From Gammaproteobacteria bacterium (GTDB taxonomy: Bacteria; Pseudomonadota; Gammaproteobacteria; SZUA-152): DNA of 5,787 nucleotides. Shown piece after piece: positions 1 to 5,014 of this stretch (positions are counted from its first letter, which is position 1; each line of letters opens with the position of its first letter). The notes under the pieces were generated by a model. That model was given only the letters and a program-made list of their open reading frames with translations. It was not told the DNA's origin and made no database searches. The stretch lies in assembly GCA_003229995.1 (NCBI GenBank), contig QIGJ01000152.1, positions 1 to 5,787 on the forward strand, read 5' to 3'. The translations under genes were made by a program, and so were the position numbers.

Positions 1-45
1 CTATTTCGAGCTTTTGTGATTGAAGAACGGGCGAAGACGGGCTGA
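1..45 (+). CDS. possible 3' end of an upstream gene
   Basis: Frame 1 is open from the window edge through 14 codons and ends at TGA 43-45; the other two forward frames close sooner (TGA at about 16-18 and 19-21). This fits the C-terminal tail of a preceding gene running in the same direction as the glycosyltransferase, but 14 codons are too few to identify anything or to exclude chance. Confidence 0.2.
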   Translation, partial: LFRAFVIEERAKTG

Positions 46-192
46 AGTCGGGATGCTAAACAGGGAAATTATTGCGTGCCCATTCCTTACTACTTAAACC
101 TCAATCGTTATGGGTATATTGCCGGGAAGCTTCGCTTCATCGTTTGGGGTGCGGTAGACTGGGTGTTTTTTGGATTCCAATACAATTTAAAC

Positions 193-1146
193 ATGGCCAG
201 AAATATGGATCCCATTGTCAGCATTGGCATGCCTGTCTACAACGGCGAACGTTATCTTGAGGGAGCGCTGGAATCGTTGTTATCTCAAAGCTTCACGGAC
301 TTCGAACTGATTATTTCCGACAATGATTCGACAGATAACACCGGAGCAATCTGCAAACGATACGCTGCCGGAGATGAGCGAATAAAATATCAGCGTTTCG
401 ATACAAATGTGGGAGCCACACGGAATTACAATCATGTTGTAGACGGAGCCGTGGGTAAATATTTTAAATGGGCAGCCCATGACGATCTGTGTGAACCGAC
501 TTACCTTCAGCGCTGTGTTGAGGTGCTGGATAACAATCCCGGTGTGGGGTTGTGCTATCCGAAAACCACCATCATCAATGAAAATGGTGAACGTGTGAGG
601 GATTTTGACGATGGACTGGATTTGTCCATGGATGATCCTTATTGGCGTTATCGCTGTTTTCATCGTCGCTTCCGTGCCCCGGGGGAATGCAATGCCGTAT
701 TTGGCTTGATGCGAACAGAACTGCTCAAACTTACCCCGCGTATTGGGAATTACCCAGCCTCCGACAAGGTATTGCTGGCGGAATTTGCTCTGCTGGGGAA
801 ACTCTGTGAGGTACCGGAAAATTTGTTTTTGAGGAGAGACCACGAGGAAACCTCGATTCGCGCAAATCCTGGTTACGCTGATCGTGCAGCGTGGTTTGAT
901 CCCAATAAACGCCATAAACTTGTTTTTTCCAGTTGGCGTTGGTTGCTGGAGTACATTCGTGCCATCAACCGTGCCCCTTTGTCCCTCCGGACCCGCTGGC
1001 GTTGCTATCTGGAAACGCTTAACTGGTCGATTTGGAATCGTCGCCATTTTCGTCAGGATCTGGTGGAAGCGTTGCGAGAACTTTTAAAACGCTCAGCGAT
1101 GGGGCGGTTCCTGGTGAAGTGTCTCAAAAAAGTGTTAGGACGTTGA
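193..1146 (+). CDS. family 2 glycosyltransferase (GT-A fold)
   Basis: Likely a cytoplasmic or membrane-associated transferase that moves a sugar from a nucleotide-sugar donor to a growing surface glycan. Numbered from ATG 193 (317 aa), the N-terminal GT2 signature IGMPVYNGERYL lies near residues 11-22, the nucleotide-binding DNDSTDNT at 43-50, and the metal-binding DXD-type HDD at 96-98 within KWAAHDDL. A conserved SDKVLLAE follows near 190 and RRDHEETS near 214; the last 70 residues are rich in Arg and Trp and may sit on the membrane. Start choice is open. ATG 193 and ATG 205 both sit where GT2 proteins usually begin but lack a Shine-Dalgarno. GTG 76 has an AGGGAA-like site at 62-67 and would add 39 aromatic, hydrophobic residues unlike the family. 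Donor and acceptor cannot be read from sequence. The gene is separated from rfbF by about 500 bp, so it may be a separate transcript. Confidence 0.9.
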   Translation: MARNMDPIVSIGMPVYNGERYLEGALESLLSQSFTDFELIISDNDSTDNTGAICKRYAAGDERIKYQRFDTNVGATRNYNHVVDGAVGKYFKWAAHDDLCEPTYLQRCVEVLDNNPGVGLCYPKTTIINENGERVRDFDDGLDLSMDDPYWRYRCFHRRFRAPGECNAVFGLMRTELLKLTPRIGNYPASDKVLLAEFALLGKLCEVPENLFLRRDHEETSIRANPGYADRAAWFDPNKRHKLVFSSWRWLLEYIRAINRAPLSLRTRWRCYLETLNWSIWNRRHFRQDLVEALRELLKRSAMGRFLVKCLKKVLGR

Positions 1147-1175
1147 ACACTTTTGGGTGGGTTTGATGATGAGGG

Positions 1176-1247
1176 CTGTCGGTAAAATTTACAGCGGGTG
1201 TCAGTAATATGGCACATTGACAGGGCGATATCTTGAATGCGTATAAA
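1176..1247 (+). promoter_or_regulatory. candidate promoter with upstream palindrome and repeats
   Basis: A perfect TTGACA (1217-1222) is followed 19 bp later by TATAAA (1242-1247), a plausible though long-spaced sigma-70 promoter. Upstream, CTGTCGGTAAAATTTACAG (1176-1194) is an imperfect palindrome around TAAAATTTA. Its left part TGTCGGTAA (1177-1185) recurs as TGTCAGTAA at 1199-1207, 22 bp away, about two helical turns, as expected for an activator or repressor binding in tandem. TGGCAC at 1210-1215 also matches a sigma-54 -24 element, but the correctly spaced -12 position reads GG rather than GC, so sigma-54 use is less likely. Any transcript would have a leader of roughly 390 nt before rfbF. 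Confidence 0.35.
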
Positions 1248-1399
1248 ATCAAACAGGTTAGGGTGGTTGGCCTGTTATTTGCTTCTAAGTAGTTATGCAT
1301 TATTACTTATTGTGCAGATTTGAGCATGCGAGGTATAAAAGAGTGCGGAGCGTACTCCAATATTAGTGTGAGCCGAGGTAAGATAGCGCCCCACTCAGT

Positions 1400-1525
1400 C
1401 TAGGAGCCTGTCGGACTTAAGTTGACTTTCCCAGCGATGGCGTTGACGCGCTTGACAAGAAAACAAACTATTGTCTGCGCACGGCACTTTGTTGCAGAAC
1501 ATGATAGGAACGCTGAACTCGACAA
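1400..1525 (-). mobile_element. possible eroded end of an insertion sequence
   Basis: TAGGAGCCTGTCGGACTTAA (1401-1420) resembles, from memory, terminal inverted repeats of some proteobacterial insertion sequences in which the transposase stop codon lies inside the repeat. On the minus strand a frame of 41 codons runs from 1525 down to TAG at 1402-1400 and ends NLSPTGS; it is closed upstream by TAA at 1528-1526. No transposase catalytic motif, no second inverted repeat and no target duplication are visible. If real, it is a short, decayed 3' fragment. It may equally be ordinary intergenic DNA. Confidence 0.22.
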
Positions 1526-1600
1526 TTAGCGCATGACAATGTACTAGTATTTGCCGCGATGATAAACAGTTTTTGAAGATCGTATTGTTATCGTGGTTTG

Positions 1601-1617
1601 TTGGTATAGCTAACCAA
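1601..1617 (+). promoter_or_regulatory. inverted repeat over candidate extended -10 of rfbF
   Basis: TTGGTATAGCTAACCAA pairs as two 8-nt arms with one unpaired A at 1606. It contains TGGTATAGC, which looks like an extended -10 element (TGN plus TATAGC). No good -35 is present (GTATTG at the 17-bp position). Transcription would begin near 1617, giving a leader of about 30 nt to ATG 1648. A regulator bound to the repeat would block or modulate this promoter; that is inference. Confidence 0.25.
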
Positions 1618-1637
1618 ATAAAAAATAATGATATTAT

Positions 1638-1642
1638 GGAGA
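1638..1642 (+). promoter_or_regulatory. ribosome binding site fixing the rfbF start
   Basis: GGAGA lies 5 nt before ATG 1648. It decides in favour of this start over the in-frame TTG at 1573, which would add 25 residues in front of a protein that from ATG 1648 already has the family's usual N-terminus. Confidence 0.75.
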
Positions 1643-1647
1643 ATCGA

Positions 1648-2418
1648 ATGAAAGTAGCGTTTTTGGCAGGAGGATACGGTACCCGTCTGGCTGAGGAGAC
1701 CGAAATACGTCCGAAGCCGATGGTTGAGATAGGGGGGCATCCCATTCTTTGGCACATTATGATGCATTACCATCGATATGGGTTTGATGAATTTGTCGTT
1801 GCGCTGGGCTACAAGGGTGATTACATCAAGCGCTGGATGAAGGATTTTGCGTCGTTGAACGGGCATTTAACGGTGGAAACGGCGACTGGCAAGGTCACTT
1901 CGCAGGGCGTAAACAACCCGGACTGGACTGTTGATCTGGTGGATACCGGACTGACCACACTCACCGGCGGGCGTATCAAACGCCTGAAACCCTGGGTGGG
2001 TGAAGAAACGTTCATGTTGACCTGGGGGGATGGTGTTTCTGATGTGGATCTCGACAAACTGCTTGAATTCCACAAATCTCATGGCAAATTGGCGACAATG
2101 ACAGCAGTACGTCCACCCGCACGTTACGGCCATCTGGAGTTTGATGGCGACAAGATCATGAGTTTTACGGAAAAACCGCAAACCAGCGAAGGCTGGATCA
2201 ATGGCGCTTTTTTTGTGCTAGAACCGGGTATTTTCGATTATATCTCGGGTGATCTGATCATGTGGGAAGAAGCACCGCTCGAAAAATTGGCTGCAGACGG
2301 CCAATTGATGGCCTATCGTCATGATTCTTTTTGGCAGTGCATGGATACCTTGCGCGAAAAACATCTTTTGGAACGTTTGTGGCAAGAAGGATCTCCGCCA
2401 TGGAAAACATGGGAATAA
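1648..2418 (+). CDS. rfbF: glucose-1-phosphate cytidylyltransferase
   Basis: Converts alpha-D-glucose 1-phosphate and CTP to CDP-glucose and pyrophosphate, the entry step to CDP-linked deoxysugars; cytosolic. The 256-aa protein matches the length (257) and motif order of Salmonella RfbF as I remember it: nucleotide-binding LAGGYGTRL (6-14), RPKPMVEIG (21-29) with the sugar-nucleotidyltransferase lysine, LVDTG and TGGR (97-109), WGDGVSD (126-132) carrying a metal-binding Asp, EKP (175-177), INGAFFVL (184-191), FWQCMDTLREK (228-238), and the terminal SPPWKTWE, close to the KAPWKTWE ending of the enterobacterial enzyme. All catalytic motifs appear intact. It is the first gene of a tight run: its stop is 6 nt before the next ATG, suggesting translational coupling. 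Its usual partner rfbG does not follow it here. Confidence 0.96.
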   Translation: MKVAFLAGGYGTRLAEETEIRPKPMVEIGGHPILWHIMMHYHRYGFDEFVVALGYKGDYIKRWMKDFASLNGHLTVETATGKVTSQGVNNPDWTVDLVDTGLTTLTGGRIKRLKPWVGEETFMLTWGDGVSDVDLDKLLEFHKSHGKLATMTAVRPPARYGHLEFDGDKIMSFTEKPQTSEGWINGAFFVLEPGIFDYISGDLIMWEEAPLEKLAADGQLMAYRHDSFWQCMDTLREKHLLERLWQEGSPPWKTWE

Positions 2419-2424
2419 CATAAA

Positions 2425-3450
2425 ATGAAAGTATTAGTGACAGGGCATTCGGGTTACATCGGTACTGTGCTGGTTCCTATGTTGCTGGAGCATGGGCATG
2501 ATGTCTCCGGACTGGACAACGGCTGGTTTGAACACTGTGTGTTCACGGGAGAAGTGACTCAGATCCCCAGCATCAAAAAAGATGTGCGCGACGTGGAAAA
2601 AACGGACCTGGAAGGTTTGGATGCGATTATTCATCTGGCCGGTTTATCCAATGACCCCCTGGGCGATTATCGGCCCGGCCTGACGGAAGAGATCAACGAC
2701 AAAGCCTCCGTCAGGATCGCCACGCTCGCGAAAGAGATGGGGGTTGAGCGATTTATATTCGCCTCATCGTGCAGTAACTATGGTGCCTCGGGCGATCAGT
2801 TTTTAACCGAAGACGCCGCGTTTAATCCGGTGACACCTTATGGTGTGTCCAAAGTCAAAGTGGAAGAAGGTCTGGACAAACTGGCCGACGACAGCTTCTG
2901 CCCCGTCTACCTGCGCGCATCCACCGCCTATGGCATGTCACCGATTATTCGCTTCGATCTCGTGCTCAACAACCTGACGGCATGGGCTTTCACCACCGGC
3001 CAGGTGTATTTGAAGAGCGACGGCACACCGTGGCGCCCCATTGTGCATGTGGAAGATATCTGTCGTGCCTATGTGGCTGCCCTGCACGCACCACGGGATG
3101 TGGTTTTCAACCGTGGATTCAATGTAGGCACCACCACGGAAAACTATCAGATCCGTGAGCTTGCGGAAATCGTGCAAGACGTTGTGCCCAATTGTCGTGT
3201 CGAGTTTGCTGATGACGCGGGACCGGACAAACGTTGTTATCGGGTCGATTGCAACCGCATTGCCACCGAACTCCACGCATTCAAACCGCAATGGACCGCA
3301 CACCAGGGTGTTGTAGAACTTTATGAAACCTACAAAAAAGTAGGCTTGACGCTCGACGAATTTGAAGGCGAGAAATTCAAACGCATCGCACATCTTCAAA
3401 AGCTGGTAAAAGATAAAAAACTGGATGAAACGCTGCGCTGGGCTAAGTAA
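2425..3450 (+). CDS. extended SDR-family NAD-dependent sugar epimerase/reductase
   Basis: A 341-aa nucleotide-sugar-modifying Rossmann enzyme of the NAD-dependent epimerase/dehydratase family. Visible features: N-terminal VTGHSGYIG with the GxxGxxG cofactor loop (7-13), an acidic residue at 31 (GLDNG) that favours NAD over NADP, IIHLAG (68-73), the serine-rich FASSCSNYG (112-120), and the catalytic YxxxK at Y139/K143 in TPYGVSK. RASTAYG (164-170) and WRPIVHVEDICRA (203-215) are typical substrate-side motifs. The Ser-Cys-Ser strand lacks the Asp/Glu-Lys active-site signature of CDP- or dTDP-glucose 4,6-dehydratases, so I read it as an epimerase or 4-ketoreductase rather than RfbG. GGGAA at 2411-2415 overlaps the rfbF end and can serve as its ribosome binding site. 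Its exact substrate is unknown; context points to a CDP-sugar. Confidence 0.88.
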   Translation: MKVLVTGHSGYIGTVLVPMLLEHGHDVSGLDNGWFEHCVFTGEVTQIPSIKKDVRDVEKTDLEGLDAIIHLAGLSNDPLGDYRPGLTEEINDKASVRIATLAKEMGVERFIFASSCSNYGASGDQFLTEDAAFNPVTPYGVSKVKVEEGLDKLADDSFCPVYLRASTAYGMSPIIRFDLVLNNLTAWAFTTGQVYLKSDGTPWRPIVHVEDICRAYVAALHAPRDVVFNRGFNVGTTTENYQIRELAEIVQDVVPNCRVEFADDAGPDKRCYRVDCNRIATELHAFKPQWTAHQGVVELYETYKKVGLTLDEFEGEKFKRIAHLQKLVKDKKLDETLRWAK

Positions 3451-3516
3451 ATTCACATTAAATAAAATAAACGGCAGAGGCACATTGCCCTGTCATGCGG
3501 TCACGAATATATCAAC

Positions 3517-3522
3517 AGGTGA
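3517..3522 (+). promoter_or_regulatory. ribosome binding site fixing the methyltransferase start
   Basis: AGGTGA, a strong match to the anti-Shine-Dalgarno complement, lies 10 nt before ATG 3533. A second AAGGA at 3527-3531 is only 1 nt from the ATG, too close to act. The longer in-frame reading from ATG 3425 would overlap the SDR gene and add 36 residues before the zinc-finger start, so ATG 3533 is preferred. Confidence 0.7.
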
Positions 3523-3532
3523 AATTAAGGAT

Positions 3533-4762
3533 ATGAGCACGGAAATAACTGTTTGCAGGTCATGTAACCAACCCGGCCTTGAAACCTTTCTGGATTTGGG
3601 GCGAACGCCGCTGGCCGATCGTATACTGACCCCGGCGCAACTGAAAGAACATGAACCGGTATATCCATTGAAAGTGGCTTTTTGTCCCGGTTGCGGGCTG
3701 ATGCAAATCACGGAAACGGTAGAGCCTGACGAATTGTTCTGTGACGACTACCCTTATTTTTCGTCTTTTTCAGACTACCTGCTAGTACACTCAAAAGAAA
3801 ACGTCCTGGATATCATTGAACGGCGGACACTGGGAACCGACAGTTTTGTGGTTGAGCTTGCCAGCAATGACGGCTATTTGCTAAAAAACTATGTTGAACA
3901 CGGCATCTCTGTATTGGGCATCGACCCGGCAGACGGGCCTGCGGCGGCCGCAGAAAAAATAGGTGTGCCGACCCGCAATACTTTTTTCACCAAAGCACTG
4001 GCACAGGAACTGGTGCAGGAAGGATCGCAGGCAGACGTGATTCATGGCAACAACGTGCTGGCGCACGTCGCAGACACCAATGGTTTTGTCTCCGGCATGG
4101 CAGACCTGCTCAAAGACGATGGTATTATTGTCATTGAAGCCCCTTACGCCAAAGACCTGATCGACCACTGCGAATTCGACACCATCTACCACGAACACCT
4201 GTGCTATTTTTCCGTAACGGCATTAAACAATCTTTTCCGCCAACACGGGCTCTACCTGAATGACATCAAGCGGCTGTCCCTCCACGGTGGCTCACTGCGA
4301 CTTTATGTGGAAAAACAGGAAAACGTGGGTCAATCAGTAAAAGATCTTCTGGCACTCGAACAGGCAGAAAAAGTCGATAAAATTGATTTTTACCGGGATT
4401 TCTCCACCCGGGTTGAGAAAGTAAAAACGGCACTGCTGGCATTACTGACAGAACTGAAATCCCAGGGTAAAAGCATCGCAGCCTACGGTGCGGCGGCAAA
4501 AGGCAGCACACTGATCAACTACATGGGCATTGGCACAGACCTGATTGATTTTGTGGTGGACAGAAACATACACAAACAAGGTCGTTTCATGCCAGGGCAA
4601 CACATCCCTATTTTTGCCCCTGAGAAAATAATGGAAGCGCGGCCGGACTACGTGCTTATTTTACCCTGGAACGTCACCGACGAGATTCTCAAACAACAGC
4701 AAGCGTATCGGGACCAGGGCGGAAAATTTATTGTGCCCATTCCTGAGCCAAAAATTATCTAG
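3533..4762 (+). CDS. zinc-binding class I SAM sugar C-methyltransferase
   Basis: Probable NDP-hexose C-methyltransferase of the TylC3/KijD1/TcaB9 type, which adds an S-adenosylmethionine methyl to a carbon next to the keto group of a nucleotide-linked sugar. The 409 aa show the three family parts in order: an N-terminal zinc domain with C8/C11 (CRSC) and C51/C54 (CPGC); a Rossmann SAM domain with motif I VVELASNDGYLL (106-117) and acidic D131; and a C-terminal domain with GKSIAAYGAAAKGSTLIN (312-329). The IYHEH motif (218-222) provides the conserved Glu and His proposed as catalytic in sugar C3-methyltransferases. Length is normal for the family. It lies 82 nt after the SDR gene and probably belongs to the same transcript. 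The substrate is inferred as a CDP-4-keto-deoxyhexose from the rfbF neighbour; a dTDP substrate cannot be excluded. Confidence 0.9.
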   Translation: MSTEITVCRSCNQPGLETFLDLGRTPLADRILTPAQLKEHEPVYPLKVAFCPGCGLMQITETVEPDELFCDDYPYFSSFSDYLLVHSKENVLDIIERRTLGTDSFVVELASNDGYLLKNYVEHGISVLGIDPADGPAAAAEKIGVPTRNTFFTKALAQELVQEGSQADVIHGNNVLAHVADTNGFVSGMADLLKDDGIIVIEAPYAKDLIDHCEFDTIYHEHLCYFSVTALNNLFRQHGLYLNDIKRLSLHGGSLRLYVEKQENVGQSVKDLLALEQAEKVDKIDFYRDFSTRVEKVKTALLALLTELKSQGKSIAAYGAAAKGSTLINYMGIGTDLIDFVVDRNIHKQGRFMPGQHIPIFAPEKIMEARPDYVLILPWNVTDEILKQQQAYRDQGGKFIVPIPEPKII

Positions 4763-4773
4763 ACGAATATCAC

Positions 4774-4833
4774 CTGCGCCATCACATTGGCTGGAGTACC
4801 GTCAAGAAGTACAGCCAGTGTGATGCAGCGCAG
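4774..4833. repeat. long imperfect hairpin after the methyltransferase gene
   Basis: CTGCGC plus CATCACATTGGCTG (4774-4793) pairs with CAGCCAGTGTGATG and GCGCAG (4812-4825 and 4828-4833). That is 20 bp including one G-U, interrupted only by a 2-nt bulge (CA, 4826-4827), around an 18-nt loop. It starts 11 nt after the stop codon. No T-tract follows on either strand, so it is not a classic intrinsic terminator; it may protect the upstream mRNA, reduce read-through, or be a palindromic repeat element. Confidence 0.7.
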
Positions 4834-4850
4834 CAAAACAGATAAAACAC

Positions 4851-4874
4851 CAATGCCATTAACAATGCCATTAA
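4851..4874. repeat. perfect 12-bp tandem duplication
   Basis: CAATGCCATTAA is repeated twice without a gap (4851-4862 and 4863-4874). It is directly visible and probably arose by slippage or recombination; a protein-binding role is possible but unsupported. Confidence 0.85.
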
Positions 4875-4894
4875 GTTAACAAATAACGGTATAG

Positions 4895-4931
4895 CGTAGG
4901 TTGGGGTTTGCAAGCTCACTACCCACTTACG
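4895..4931. repeat. REP-like imperfect palindrome
   Basis: CGTAGGTTGG (4895-4904) can pair with CCCACTTACG (4922-4931), with one mismatch and one G-U, around a 17-nt loop. The GTAGGTTGGG core recalls palindromic intergenic repeats common in many bacterial genomes. Whether it is a member of a family in this genome cannot be judged from one copy. Confidence 0.3.
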
Positions 4932-5014
4932 ACAAACAGAAAATCCAGCTTAACTGAATGACATTGGATAAAACACCCTTTTAGAGACCACAAAACGGTA
5001 GAGATAGCAAAATA

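Larger units (their letters stand above)
1147..1647. other. 501-bp intergenic region without a convincing gene
   Basis: No ORF here has family resemblance. From left to right it holds a promoter-like block (1176-1247), a 28-codon hydrophobic micro-ORF (1237-1323), and a 6-bp inverted repeat AACAGG/CCTGTT (1252-1257 and 1271-1276) that might weakly terminate the glycosyltransferase transcript but lacks a T-tract. A second promoter-like pair follows (TTGTGC at 1310, TATAAA at 1334, 18-bp spacer), then a 7-bp-stem hairpin with a 3-nt loop at 1341-1357, a possible insertion-sequence end (1400-1525), and an inverted repeat over a candidate -10 box (1601-1617) before the rfbF ribosome binding site. 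The AT-rich stretch 1618-1637 is the immediate leader of rfbF. Confidence 0.85.
4841..4977. repeat. 11-bp direct repeats flanking a 115-bp segment
   Basis: GATAAAACACC occurs at 4841-4851 and again at 4967-4977. The 115 bp between them contain the 12-bp tandem duplication and the REP-like palindrome. The arrangement looks like a target duplication around a small insertion or a recombination scar, but no terminal inverted repeats were found at the segment edges. Confidence 0.5.

Noticed and set aside
280..1047. 255-codon open frame on the minus strand inside the glycosyltransferase
   Set aside because: It lies wholly antisense to a gene with clear GT2 motifs and its translation shows no recognisable domain; it is a shadow frame.
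1166..1207. 13-codon ORF starting at ATG 1166 across the palindrome
   Set aside because: Too short, without a ribosome site, and overlapping the regulatory-looking palindrome.
1210..1226. Sigma-54 promoter reading of TGGCAC
   Set aside because: The -12 GC is displaced by two bases from the required spacing, so it is not called as a sigma-54 promoter by itself.
1326..1403. 25-codon ORF downstream of the micro-ORF
   Set aside because: No ribosome site, no hydrophobic or family character, and a length expected by chance.
1573..1647. Extension of RfbF to TTG 1573
   Set aside because: The GGAGA site before ATG 1648 and the match to the 257-aa enterobacterial length fix the shorter start.
2938..3483. 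181-codon open frame on the minus strand over the SDR gene end
   Set aside because: Antisense to the SDR gene, with no family motifs and no ribosome site of note.
3425..3532. Upstream extension of the methyltransferase to ATG 3425
   Set aside because: It overlaps the SDR gene, and the strong AGGTGA site plus the family N-terminus favour ATG 3533.
4887..4900. Resemblance to the ops (RfaH) element GGCGGTAGCGTG
   Set aside because: CGGTATAGCGTAGG carries an extra TA within the core and lacks the flanking bases; ops function depends on a near-exact sequence.
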